A DNA stretch of 64,000 bases from Acytostelium subglobosum LB1 (GCF_000787575.1 NW_012236498.1:130325-194324); one strand, 5' to 3'; numbered from the stretch's first letter, positions 22,707 to 34,878 are shown. Program-made: numbers and translations. Notes: a model not told the origin generated them from the letters alone.

Positions 22707-23402
22707 CTCTTGGTATGTTGGCAATCCCTGACGATTCAGTAAGTCGCCTAACGTCAAGTTGTCACCTGCTCCTCTCGGACCTTGTGACGCCTTTTGATTG
22801 TTGCTTATAAGTCTCCTAATTTTGTTATCTCTTGTTTATGGTTCACCAAGTTGTTGTGACCTGTTGCTGTTTATGTTGTTGTTTATGTTGCTACTATTGT
22901 CAAGATAATGCTTATTATGAATACAAATAAGAAGAAGATTGATATTTGGGATGGGGAGACTTATATTATCTTATCTTATTCAATGTGTGTGTGCATGGAT
23001 TAATGAATGAATGAATGAATGCAGGGCAATGTAATGTATTCGTTTTGAACAAGCAAGTTCCCACACTACCACACCTACGCACCAGGATGTCGCGAACTGA
23101 ACGATGTCATGTGGTTTGCGGGGTTACATCGTCCTTAGACAATCAAGATGGACTTGTTGTTGGGGCAAGACTTCATTTTCAAAAAAATAATAGTTTCTCT
23201 TGAGACCAACTTAGAATCAGATAATTCTCACATATGATGAATGTTGAAAGAAATAAAAGTTTATCCTTGACATTTTGGTTGGTCGGTTGGAAATAATGAA
23301 GTACTTTATTTCTTAGAAATTGATTGTTGTAACTTCCAACATTGTTATTGATCACAAGTGATCTATATTGGGTTCTATTTTGTACATATTCATAGGGATA
23401 GA
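22707..23402. other. Intergenic region with a coding-like 5' extension and a hairpin
   Basis: Positions 22707-22808 on the minus strand read as an N-terminal extension of the phosphotransferase gene but lack an ATG. The rest is non-coding. At 23101-23132 ACGATGT and ACATCGT can pair across an 18-nt loop. This stretch is richer in GC than its surroundings. Confidence 0.45.
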
Positions 23403-23785
23403 ATGTCAAAGTGTAAGAAGACTAAATTAGATACAGATACGACTACTCCTAAGAGTAGTGTACCAAATGACAACCAGAGATCATTGATCAATGACAACTC
23501 ATTAATGTGGACAAAGATATTAAAGGAGATAGTTACATTGGAGACACAAATAATATATTTACAATCAAATAATAATAATAATAATAATGATCAATCACCT
23601 TATATGATTGAACATAACAATCAAACACTATCCAATAACATTAAACAACTACGTACCAGACTAATTGAGTACAATAACTATATAAAGGTAAGTGAACAAG
23701 TGCATTGTTTGATTGATGAATAGTCATATTTATCATACTAACATAACAATAATAACAACAGATAATGTATCCAAGTCCTAAATGA
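23403..23785 (+). CDS. Small unknown protein, predicted helical
   Basis: The protein is 102 residues from two exons, 23403-23687 and 23762-23785. GTAAGT and CAG mark the intron, and exon 2 adds only seven residues and a stop. The N-terminus is basic and Thr-rich. Then come two likely helices, MWTKILKEIVTLETQIIYLQ and NIKQLRTRLIEYNNYIK, separated by a poly-Asn spacer. The pattern is that of a short coiled-coil subunit. I do not recognise the family. The stop lies 73 nt from the convergent ZNFX1-like gene. Confidence 0.6.
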
Positions 23786-23858
23786 ATGGTATTTATTAAA
23801 TAAATGTATATATCTGTATTATGTATCTGTATGTCCCTTATTATATCTCTGTTGTTGT

Positions 23859-26800
23859 TCAACGGAATACTCTTCCGAATGGTTCATTACCGTATGGATA
23901 TTGCGGTTGAATTGATCCGTCAATGTTGGAATGTGCATTGGTATCTAGTAGTCGATGGTTTTGACCTCCGACTGCTTCCTTGCACTCGATACACTGTCCA
24001 ACTTGCATGGCACCTCCACATTCACCAATATAGTACACATGTCCGTTGGGACATTTGAACCAATGGCCTGCTGTGAAGGCATCACTGTTGACCACCGAGT
24101 CGATCTCCTCCTTGGTGATCATCTCGCGAATCTTTGTCTTGATCTTCTCGACGTACTCCCATCGCTTGTTCAGTACGTCCTTGTAGCGAATGTTCTGTGG
24201 GTAGATGGTGGCCTTGCAGCATGGACAACTCTTGACTCCAATTGACTCTTGGAGCTCGGGCTCCATGTTCATGTATGTGTCAAGGTTGTCAACCTCCAAC
24301 ACCGTCTTGCAGTTGCAGTAGAGCTTGTAGAACTTGTCCTCCGGGTCGTGCTCGTCCAGGGTCATCTGACTGATTGGCTCCAGTGACTTGGGTTCGCAGA
24401 CGCGACAGAGAAGTGGACATCTCTCGCCACACAGCCCAATGCATTGATGCTTGCACTTGAGTATCTTGGTGCAGCGTTTGTTACAGGGTCCAATGTCACA
24501 CACCTCATGGCAGAGCTTGGTGCAGCCTCGTTGATGTTCGCAGGCCACTCGCGCACACTTCATCTTGCATGGCAAGCATGGAGCATTGCAGACCTTGCCA
24601 CACTTGGAGTGTGGACAGCGATTGGTGCACTGCTTGGTGCATGGCTTGCATGGCTGTGAGCAGTCGTGTGGCTTGCACGAGTGTCCACATATGAGTATCC
24701 TGTCGCATTGTTTGTGGCAAGTCGGATGCTGTTTGACTCCATTGACAAAGGTATGCTCCTTGCACTTGATGTTGCACATGTGTCCACAGGGCAGCATGTC
24801 CTTGCACTTGATGTGGCACGCGGTGGTCTTCTCAAAGCACTTAGCCTTGAGCGAGTGGCCACATGGCAGCGGACGCTGAACATCCACTTGGCACTTTGCC
24901 TGAGTACATGTCTTGCCACATATATCGGCGCAAAGATGTCCACAGTCTGGTCGAAGCTTACGACATGGGATTTGGCACACGACCATGATTACGGGCTCTG
25001 AACACCTCTTGGTGGCGCGATGACCGCAACCCGGTAGGAAGCATTGAACTTGCTCTTCACATGGCTTACACGTTCCACGATGACACCATTGAGTGCATTG
25101 ATGGTCGCAGTCAACGAATGGCTTGTCACATCGTTGAGTGCACACGACGGTCTTGTGCTCAGGGTCATCAAAGTGGCAGCACTTTGGACATTGATGTCCA
25201 CAGGGGTCTAACTGGGTCTCACAGCGCTGTCCACAACCGCCCTCTGGTACCTTGTCAAAGTCCGATGCGCTGGACACCTCTACAACGTGGTCCTGATGGT
25301 TTTCACACTTGAGCCTCAAAGATGGTCCAATGAGCTTGTCCACCTTGAGCAACTCTATGAGATTGGTCCACAAGTCGTGGGCCTTGGTCAACTGTGCTGA
25401 GTTGCCCACGATGAACATGGCATTCCTGGCTCTCGACAGCGACACATTGATTCGATTGCTGATCGAGAGGAAGCCACTAGAGTTGGTCAGGTTGGACCTG
25501 ACCAAGGACAGTATGATGATGTCCTTCTCCTCGCCCTGGAACTGATCCACTGTGCGGAGGGTCAGCCCGTCCTTTAGTCTCGGGTTCTTGAGATCGTTCA
25601 CCTTCTGTCTGATCTTGAGCAGTTGTCCAGTGTAGGGCGTGAGGATGGCAATGGACGATGCTGGATACATGTTCTTGACCAGGTAGTCCACGAGTCTGGC
25701 AACTAGGTTGGCCTCGAACGGGTTTGTCTTGCTTGCATTCCTCTCGTTGGTGGTCTCTGGCTGGCGATGATCCAAAAAGAAGACATTGGACCCAATGCCC
25801 TTGATCTTAACGTGCTCGCTCATCAGTGAGCGCTCGACCACTGACGAATGGTTCTGTAGGTCGGGATAGATGGGCTTGATGAATCGCGAGATGTTGGGCA
25901 CCATACGTCTCTGAATCGAGAGTGTCTTGCAACCCATGCCATTGTTGACGATACGCTCAAACAGTGAGATGGACATCTTGTACTTGCTGGCCAGCACGTA
26001 CACCTGGTTGGAGGGACGCAGCTGCTTGTGGTCTCCAATCATGATCAAGTGTTCGACGGTCTTGGGCAGGATGGCAATCACATGGGACTCGAGCACCTCG
26101 GCTGCCTCCTCTATGATCACTACCTTGGACTGCAGTGACTCTAACACATGCTTGAGTCGGCTGGCGCCAGTGGTAGTGGCGGCCACTACATCAGCACGCA
26201 TCAAAGCATTGGCGTAGGATTGGTCCTCATGCTGAAGGATCTGTCTCGTGAGGTCCTGGTACATTTTCTTGTACATAATTATCTGGTCCAGATGCCTGTT
26301 GATGTAGAGCTGCTGCCAATGTCGATAGAGCTGTACTCTCTGTGGGATATCGAGTGCAAAGATGTTATCCACGTCGTGGAAGTCGTCTGAGGGTTGACCG
26401 AGCACCCACATCTGGAAGCTGATATCAATATCCTCGATCTCCTTGACATCCCTGTCATCGTCCATCTGACGCTCTTGGACTCTCTCGCGAACAACTTCCT
26501 CGTCCTCATCACTGTCCTCACCGCCTTCTTCATTCTTCTTCTGTTGCTCACTGGCTTGATCCTGAGCCTTGATCACCTCCCTGATGGACTTTATCCATTC
26601 CTTGTAAGATACACTGCCTCTATAGTTCAATGCATCATAGTGATCTTCCAAGGCCACCTTCTTGATCAGATCATTATCCAGTGGTTTTATGAGTGCTTGT
26701 AGAGATAGTAAGGGTAAGTATGTGAATGAATGAGTATTGTTGTTGTGCTTACCCTTGAGTGTACGCTTGATCAACTCCACAGTGTCCTTCCTCTCTTCAA

Positions 26801-28606
26801 ACCTCTGGCGTCGACCGTAGCTCCTGTCAAGCTTGTTTCTGATGTTGTATTTCTCAAGTGATGGATCACGACTCCTTGATCCAAGTCTAATCACATTGTC
26901 TGTGATGGGCAGGATACCTTTGATGAACTGATCGAGCGCATGGTTCGTGTAACAAATGATGAGTATTGGTGTTCGGACCTCATCCTCGATGGACTGAATG
27001 TGTCTGTAGATTAGCTGGAACAGCTTTAGACCGAGGAATGTCTTGCCGGTGCCTGGTGGGCCTTGTACCAACGAGATCTCTGACCTCAAACAATGCTTCA
27101 TGGCCTCCAACTGTGATGCATCCAAGTTGTCGAGAGCTGTGGGGAATGACAGAGTCACATTGTGAATGGGTCGTGGATCAATGTCCTCAAAGGTTTGTCT
27201 AAAGTCCATCTCTGGACGTATGCTGAGGTAGACGGGTGGCTCGCAGTCCATCTTGCAGTCCAACAAGTAGTCCTTGAAAGGCAGAGTATCTTGATTGATC
27301 TTCTTGAGTGCATGTAGTACATTCTTGTAGGCTTCAAAGTATGATGGAGACTCAATCATCATGAATGTATGAGTGAAGAGGTGCGTAGGATCAGCTTCAT
27401 TCTCATGATCGAGCAGTGATATTGTGATCATTTGTTTGGTGCCCTCCATTGGTCTCTCCTCGACCACGCCCCATATTATTGTCTTGAATCGATCGTGGCT
27501 AAGACCAACCAGTGATCCCTTGAGCAAACTCGATGTCTTTCTCCAATCAAACCTCTTCCTGGCGGTCGCTTCAAAGCTAATGTTGTAGCAGAATGATGAG
27601 AATGTACATGATATGGCTGTATATGATTGTTGTTAGATATATGATTGATCGATTGATCGATCATCAGACTTAACTTACATGTGAACTTGACATTCTTGAA
27701 GAAGTACTTGGAGTTCTCACCATTCCTAAAGTCGCGGAGTGCCTCTCGCATTGGGTGGATCATGTCCTCGCGAAGGAGATTGAAATGTGTATCCAAGTAC
27801 TCCTCGACATTGTCATAGACACCCTCTTTGAGCTTCCTGAGTGGTGGCAGTCTGTCTGTCTCTAGGTCTGCGGGAATAGGGTATACTGGGAGTACATGGT
27901 ATCTGTAAGGGAGGCTGACAATGTCATTGGACTCTGCCTCATTGATCACAATCTTTTGTAACTTGATCTTCTTCAACAATCTCTCAATGTACTGGTCCTT
28001 GGGATACATGGATGTCTTCCAACTGATCTCAAACAGCTCCAAAGGGATGTTTCCATAACTGTTGGTGAATCTATGATGATTGATTGATCGTTAGTGATTG
28101 AATGAATTATTGATCGATGATGTTGGCTGGACTTACTTCTGAGTGATGTGAGCAAACACAGTGATGCAGTTCTTCATGACGGTGAGGTCGTGCGTGAAGA
28201 AGAGCGAGCGGAAGAAATCAGCCAAGTTGGAGTACTTGTTCATGAATTGAGAGTTCATGAGTCGGAAGTACATCTGGTTACTGGTCTGTGAGAGCAGTGA
28301 GTTGGCGACGATGTCCATTGCAAAGAGTTCCAGGATCAGCTTGATGGTGGACGACTCCAGACGATCTCGTTGTGGATTGTTGAGAATATCCTCGAACTGG
28401 ATCTCCTTCATTGGTTTCTCAAACTCTGACATCACTTCCTTATCACCTGATCTGAACCTCTCGATTATCTTGTTCAAGAACTGATCGATGCCCCTTGTAC
28501 TGTTGAAAGGTTCGTACTCATCCTTGATTTTCTTGAGCTTTGCTTGTCTCTTCTCAACAGCCGACTCCTTTGGAACATCATCAATATTGTCATTATTGTT
28601 ATTGTT

Positions 28607-28651
<45 letters not shown>

Positions 28652-29670
28652 GCCAACAAGTCTGGAATGATTCCTGCTGTTGTTGTTATTGTTGTTGTTG
28701 TTGTTGCCCCTGCTGTTGGACTTGATCAGCTGTGAACGACGCTTCTCAAATGTCTTCCTCTTGCCGATGGTGTCCAGACCTAGACCTTCATAGTCTTCAG
28801 AGCCAATGTCAAACAATGTGTTTCCATTGATCTCATTGTCTATGAATGCCTTACTAACAACCTTCAACTCTGGTATCGTGTTCAACCAATTGGCCACCAT
28901 ATCAATCGTCCATTCCTTTGGATTTGGCGAGTTGCCCTTGGGAAACTCTACTTCTGGCTGTCTAGCCACTTGTGTCTGTGGTTCATCCCTTTGTTGTTGT
29001 TGTTGTTGTTGTTGTGATCCACTACCACCTTTGTTGTTATTATCTGTTCAATCAATCGATCTTTATCAGTATTGTCCTTGACCTGTACTATGGAATGACA
29101 ATACATACCATGTGAATAGTTACATTGGTCGCCCTTCAAGCATCTACCCTTCTTCCAGAACTCACACTCCTTTCTGAAAGTTTGGCCTGATGACCTATTT
29201 CCACCATCCCTATCATCCCTTCCTCCTGAGTTCCTATTGCCATTCCTATCATTATTCCTTCCATTATTATAGTAATTATTGTTGTTGTTATTGTTGTTGT
29301 TGTTGTTGTTGTTATTGTAGTTCTTGTTCCTGTTGTTGTTGTTGTTGAACTTGTAATTGTTATTGTTATTGGACTTGTCTTGCCCACCTTGCTTCGTAGA
29401 TGTTGTTGATGTTGTTGATGTTGTTGATGTTGTTGATGTAGTTGATGTAGTTGATGTTGATTTTAGTCCGTAGATTGTAGCATCATTGTCATCATCATCA
29501 CTACCATCACTACTGCTGTCACTGACGAATGAGAAGTTCTTTATGACTTGTCCAGTCGTATTTGTACCTCTAAATGTCGTTGGTAACTTCACAGAGTTTG
29601 ATATTGGCGATGTGAACGTCGGTGACTCTGCATCATCAAACGTGAAATTATCTTCTTCCTGGTCTTCCAT
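23859..29670 (-). CDS. ZNFX1-like superfamily 1 helicase with N-terminal CCCH finger and SAM domain
   Basis: The protein is 1853 residues from five exons: 29670-29109, 29043-28137, 28070-27679, 27616-26753 and 26695-23859. All phases fit. The N-terminus is acidic, then TTS repeats and poly-Asn. A CCCH finger (CEFWKKGRCLKGDQCNYSH, residues ~168-186) is followed by a SAM domain (~228-295; WTIDMVANWLNTIPEL, then DIGSEDYEGLGLDTIGKRK). An alpha-helical region leads into the UPF1-like helicase: Walker A QGPPGTGKTF (~805), motif II VIIEEAAEV, and the late motifs TVDQFQGEEKDI and SRARNAMFI. The C-terminus holds an array of NFX1-type Cys/His fingers (CGHxCxxxC units) and a final CPNGHVYYIGECGGAMQ finger. 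ZNFX1 proteins act in RNA surveillance, small-RNA inheritance and antiviral sensing. The CCCH and SAM additions are not part of the animal protein as I know it. The 57-nt intron 4 has no stop and keeps frame. Confidence 0.9.
28590..28652. repeat. (GTT)n trinucleotide tract encoding poly-Asn
   Basis: A near-pure GTT/GTTATT tract lies inside exon 2 of the ZNFX1-like gene. Read on the minus strand it gives a long Asn run. Tracts of this kind are common in dictyostelid proteins. Confidence 0.85.
29277..29345. repeat. (GTT)n tract encoding poly-Asn
   Basis: This is a second Asn-coding microsatellite in exon 1 of the ZNFX1-like gene, just before the CCCH finger. Confidence 0.8.
29399..29460. repeat. 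9-nt minisatellite encoding Thr-Ser-Thr units
   Basis: About seven copies of a GTTGTTGAT-type unit encode a run of STT tripeptides in the N-terminal linker of the ZNFX1-like protein. Confidence 0.8.
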
Positions 29671-30246
29671 TGTTTGTCTATTTATCTCAAACACACGCTC
29701 CTTGTCAATCAGATTGGAGTATGTCTATGAGTAATAAGTAATAAGTAATAAAGTATTAATATATATTAAAGATTATATTTAATCTGAGTTGATATGAATC
29801 CATGGATGAGTATAAGTACTGGATGGTACCTGAAAGTCGATCCAACTACAACACCTCATAGTTCATTCCACCTTTTTTCACAGACAACATACCTTTGGAT
29901 TGATTGATTGAGTTGAGTATGAGTAACTCTTTGTATATATATATAAGTATGAATGAATGAGTAAAAGTGATGAATGATTGATGGTTGAGTGTAGGTAGGT
30001 CTCAACACTTTAATAAATATCCCTTGAAGGTTGTACCGATTGATGGTCGCGAGAGTGAGTGGCTTGCCCATTCTTCCGTCAAAGTAGTGGAAAACTCATA
30101 AGTGTGCGATGATTGTTCCACAGCATGCCTTCTGAATGCAATCACTCATCAATATAGTCCCTCACGCCCTATCAATCAATCAATCAATCAATCACTTAAG
30201 TGAACTACCTGTCAACATGTTATGATACTTATATATTATTTCGGGT
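29671..30246. other. Intergenic region upstream of the ZNFX1-like gene
   Basis: This is 576 nt of mostly AT-rich sequence with TATA-rich parts (29935-29945) and a (TCAA)n tract at about 30173-30193. No coding signal was found. Confidence 0.5.
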
Positions 30247-30738
30247 TTATTGTTGTTGCTGCTGCTGCTCCTGTTGCTGCTTGGTCACAGTGCTGTTCTT
30301 GTTGACTTCATCGAGAGGGATGGGAGCGATGACCTGACGGAACATAGACTCGGGGAAGACGTAGGGCACAACACCAAACTCTTTGAGGTGTGCCTTCTTC
30401 TTGGTGAATCCCTTCCTGGTGGACCTCTTGCCCTTGTAGAATGAGGTGTATGAGTACTCGAATGGCATCGCAATGATCTTGGTCTTGGTCGACTTTATAG
30501 TGTTGGCAATGTCCAAATCATCCATATTGATTCTATATTCTGGTGTTATTGTTTTATATGTTTGTGTTGTTGTTGATTTGTTTGAGTCATTCTCTTCAGT
30601 TGTCTCTGTTGAAGAGTATTGTCTGATTGAACCATTTCTATACAATATATTGCTGCTGTTGATGCTGCTGATGTTGCCAATGCGACCATTCAATGATAAT
30701 GATCTTATAGATTGATTAATGAATCCTGTTCTCAACAT
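30247..30738 (-). CDS. Small protein with a mitochondrial-type presequence; possible mitoribosomal protein
   Basis: This is a single exon of 163 residues. The N-terminus MLRTGFINQSIRSLSLNG is rich in Arg, Ser and hydrophobic residues without acidic ones, as in matrix-targeting signals. After a Thr/Ser linker comes a conserved-looking basic core, FEYSYTSFYKGKRSTRKGFT, then KKAHLKEFGVVPYVFPESMF. It ends in poly-Gln. The basic core and small size would fit a mitochondrial ribosomal protein, but I cannot name the family. The C-terminal Gln tract is a GTT/CTG-type microsatellite. Confidence 0.65.
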   Translation of the reverse strand: MLRTGFINQSIRSLSLNGRIGNISSINSSNILYRNGSIRQYSSTETTEENDSNKSTTTQTYKTITPEYRINMDDLDIANTIKSTKTKIIAMPFEYSYTSFYKGKRSTRKGFTKKKAHLKEFGVVPYVFPESMFRQVIAPIPLDEVNKNSTVTKQQQEQQQQQQ

Positions 30739-31319
30739 TGTTGTTGTTGTTGTTTGTTATTATATATGTTACAATCACAAACTGTTGTATATATATATAA
30801 TTATGATGTATCTGTGTAATGTAATACTTAAGTGTTTCTTTCGTCTTCGCTTTGTACATGCTTCATCAAAAAAGTTGTTCAATCGCAAAAATAATTCAAA
30901 AAAAAGACACTTGAGTGAGGCCTACACAATTAGTAACTTAGAGTAATACATGTACATAATAGAGTAATAATTAGTAGTAGTAGTATATACCAAAGACATA
31001 AAGAGAATAAGAGTTGATTTGGAAGTATATTCTAATTATTTCTTTTTTTGTTTTAGAATCTGATGGAAGTTCAAAAGGATGAACAATTCTTGAACTTGTG
31101 AGAAGTGGTTTGATTGATTTAGAGTGCGTGGTCAACCACTTTACTCTCATTCATCCATCCAATATCAATCATTGTAAATAGAGAGAGAGATAATGTGCAC
31201 ATAGAGGGTACTATCATACACCTTCACTTCATATTCATTATAATTATAATATCAACAATCATCATTTAATATTTACAAATATTTATTATTTTAAGTTAAC
31301 TTAAAACAAACAAACAAAC
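30739..31319. other. Divergent intergenic region
   Basis: This is 581 nt of AT-rich sequence between the mitochondrial-type gene and the VASt gene. It has poly-A runs near 30895-30905 and no coding signal. Confidence 0.5.
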
Positions 31320-33275
31320 ATGTATACATCATATTTAAATAATGATAAGCCACAACAACAACAACAACAACTTAATAATAATAATAATCATATGTTGACA
31401 TCAACAATGTTTGAAGGATTGGAGAGATCAGTTGTTGATAACTATGATCCAACTGATAAGTTAATGGATGCTTTTGAACTATATGATATAACATCGGGAA
31501 TTGTTATTGAATGTGATCCTTCAAAGCCTGTACATTATGAGCGATCAATCCGTTGGGATAGTACAATAGACAATGGACCAATTTCCGACAAGTTAATACT
31601 AGGTGTAAATGTAGAGTCTAAATCCAGCCTTTTACAACCTGATCCCGCAGCAGGACTCAACAAGACAAACACATTCCTATCACCTCGCCTTATAACCGCA
31701 ACGAATATCAATTCCAATTCCTATACACCAGCTGATCAACTGACTCAGCCAATACCTGTAAATAATACATCCGCGGAACAAACAACAACAACATCAACAA
31801 CAAAAACAACTACATCTACATCTGCTGCCGCATCGTCATTGAACTCCTCAGTCATCAATCCACAACCGATCCTTGTGGAATGCAAGGATATGGACCCATC
31901 TTCCAGCACAAACCAATTGCAACCCTACGTCATTGAGACCTTCCCGATAAACTGTAACAAGTTCTATCGCGCAATCATAGACTCTAGCTTCTGGGGCAAG
32001 GTCAGCACCGAGATGGGATTCTATGGTATGTACACATGCACATGCACCTCCTTAAAGTCGGTTATGACTTGGACCTAACAACCAACTCCATCAAACTCAG
32101 ATATGAATGAAGGCGGTTGGACAACATCGCCAACAGGCTGTCATCAAGAGAGAGAATTAAACTTTAAGACACCAATCTCGTTCAAGATTGGACCAAAGGT
32201 GGCCAGTGTGTGCCAAAAGCAGCGCATAAGACGTACACCAAACGGTGGCTATTTCATGGAGACTAGCTCAGTGTCGCGAGATGTACCCTATGGCGAGAGT
32301 TTCTCTGTTGAGAACTACATCTCGCTGGAGCCCAGTGGCGATAGTTGCCTACTAAAGGTATCCACCGCGGTAAAGTTCACAAAGTCGATATGGGGCGTAC
32401 GTGGCCTCATTGAGAAGTCGGTTATTCAGTCCAACAAGGACTTCTTTGTCGTCTGGGTCAAGATGGCACGCAAAACACTGGAAAACCCTGTGGCCGCGGA
32501 GCAGCAGAGACACTATGACCTGAACGGTAGTGTGGCGATGATCAATGGTTCGCCACTCTCGTCCTCTCCAATGGGATCAAACACACCGCCATTGGCAACA
32601 GGAAACAAGAGTCAAACTTCACCTTTAAAGACTTCTCCAACGACCACAACAGCCACTGTCCCTGTTGTCGCTGCTGCCTCTGCTGGGGCACCGGCTCCAT
32701 TGTCAATGCCAGTACCAGTGACAGCAACAGTACCAACGATGTTAGCCACTATGTCTAACGCCCAACAACAAGGCGATCACACTACTGCTGGGCCAATGCC
32801 TATCAACTATGAGGAGATCAAGAGATTGTTCTTCCAGCTATTCCGAGAGACACAGAACCCTCGAACAGTTAAGCTCATATCACAACGCACCGATCAACAT
32901 GTGGCCAACATAACGATACATGTTCATTATACTGTCGGTCATGTCATCCAGTATCTCATACCACAGGCACTGCCAGAGTTAACAACCAATCAGAACTTTG
33001 AAGTATTCTGGCTGGACAAACAGAACATCAACAGTTTATTCTTTTCCAAAGATATGGATCTTCCTATGTTGAACTATCTCCAAAGTGTATGTAGTTGTAG
33101 TTGTAGTAGTTGTAGTAGCGTTGCTAACTCCTTTGTTGTTGTTTAGTCCGATTCACTTTGTATCACAACATTGACAAGTCAGCAGGCAATCAAGAAATCA
33201 CTTTGCTTTGAGGTGATACAGTCTGGAAAGCGTGCGATCATAAAGAGCAATCATTCCTCTGGCATCTCATTGTGA
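31320..33275 (+). CDS. VASt-domain (StAR-like sterol transfer fold) protein
   Basis: The protein is 606 residues from three exons: 31320-32025, 32101-33086 and 33147-33275. The phases fit. The N-terminus carries poly-Gln and poly-Asn. Residues ~215-395 form a VASt domain: FPINCNKFYRAIIDSSFW, then EGGWTTSPTGCHQERELNF, the typical SRDVPYGESFSVEN, and WGVRGLIEKSVIQSNKDFF. VASt domains in Lam/GRAMD1 proteins carry sterol between membranes at contact sites. No GRAM domain and no transmembrane helix are visible, so this may be a soluble version. A Thr/Ala/Pro linker leads to a second folded module (~485-606; VKLISQRTDQHVANITIHV and FEVFWLDKQNINS), which could be ubiquitin-like but is not clearly assigned. 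Confidence 0.78.
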
Positions 33276-33429
33276 TTGAGTTCTCACACAATGAGTGATG
33301 AGTGGACACAATAAAAGTTCGCCAGTCAATCAATCAATTTGCAATCTCACGACCAATCAACTTCATTCACACTCACATTCACTCATAATATTCATACTAA
33401 TCAACATAGAGATAATAATAATAATAATA

Positions 33430-34878
33430 ATGGTGCAACTATTACCAGATATTATTGTGATGTTGATCATTGAGTGGACATTCAAAGCAACTATTAGAAG
33501 GAGTTGGTCATTACAACTTGGTATGATCTCATGGAAGTACCGACGATTCATTAAATCAATGAACTACAAGCTTGTTCCAAGATGTCTACACATCAATGAA
33601 GTCGTCAACCATAACAAGAACAATCTCTACTCTATCCAATCAGACAATATCACCAAACTAAAGGCGTATTTCTTCTTTGGATTGTTCTAAAAATACTCAT
33701 ATACGCCAAGAACAGATTCCTGGCCGATGAGGCTCTCGGTTCAAAGCCGTACATGTCTTGGGCAACTTCGATCCCTGACCAGAGTTAATTGGGACTATGC
33801 ACTCGATACCATTCTGACTCTCAAGCCTTGGCACACCTTGCAATCGATTGGATTCCTTCTCCGCAATGAGGACAATGAATATCAACCTACAATTCTGGAA
33901 CCTGTAAACACCATGGAACAGGTTGCCAATCTATGTCCGCATATCAACAAGGTCTCATTCAATATCTTTTACCTCTATGAGGACGAGATTACCTTTCCAC
34001 AATCCACCAGAGTCCTGGATTCCTCTATAAATCATCTATTCAGTTCCAACAGTGTGTGGCTCAAACAACTAGTATCTTTGACTTGGCGAAGGGTCTATCC
34101 TTTTGACNTTGATCAATATGAGGACAAAACTGTTTGAAGGATTGTCTGGACTTGTCTCGCTTACAACTCTTCAAGTCTTTGTCGACTACGAATCTCCTAT
34201 CCCAGAAAGGTTGGACGAACACCGAGCCAAAAGTGAAGAGACCTTTCTGCTTCTTCTCAGTCTACTCCAAAGATCCGATTGTAATATTCGAAAGTTGGGA
34301 TGGGCACTCCCTATGAACAAAGGAGCTGGTCACTCACTGCTCAGATACCTCTTTTCAGATCCATCATGCAAGGTCGACGATCTCACACTTGGAATTTACT
34401 TTGCCAACATTCCATGTGCCATCACTCGTCATCTTTATCGTTTGAAGCTGGAGATCTCATTCGACGACACCTTTGTCAATTGCAGAAGCACTACACAACA
34501 TGTTGGTGGCGGTCATGGAGTTGATGTTATTGACGTTGTAGGACAAATACCATTGAACATCCGTCGGAGTACCGAGCTACTTATAAGTCAGTCATGCAAT
34601 CAATATCTCTTGTCCATCATCTGGAACTCAAAGAGAAGCATTTTCCAGACTATGAGGTACTCTGTAAAATGGATCTCTATGATGAGACTCCCTTCGATGC
34701 AACTAGAACCTTACATCCACCAATATGTCTCTATGTCCGTATCTTTAAGAACCCTATGCTTATGGATGATGAAGTATTGGATCTGGTCGATCAATTCATT
34801 GCATACTATAAGGATCACCCTTTTATATTGAACAAGCTGTCTGTCATCCAACCTTTGAAGATTGAGGATTTAGACTAA
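33430..34878 (+). pseudogene. Decayed member of a dictyostelid-specific protein family
   Basis: The reading starts well with MVQLLPDIIVMLIIEWTFKA, then WSLQLGMISWKYRRFIKSM, a leader that fits F-box-like families in dictyostelids. An in-frame TAA follows at 33688-33690. The same frame then continues with protein-like sequence (LTRVNWDYALDTILTL, MEQVANLCPHINKVSF). The n at 34108 is an extra base; without it the frame runs on through EGLSGLVSLTTLQVF. Near 34490-34590 the frame changes again, passing through SIAEALHNMLVAVMELM and ending in the frame SLVHHLELKEKHFPDYE to a stop at 34876-34878. The content suggests a leucine-rich or FNIP-like protein of about 480 residues. With one stop and two frame changes it is either a pseudogene or poorly sequenced. 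Confidence 0.6.

Noticed and set aside
28488-28735. Poly-Leu, poly-Cys and poly-Val frames opposite the ZNFX1-like gene
   Set aside because: They are readings of the GTT microsatellite in other frames.
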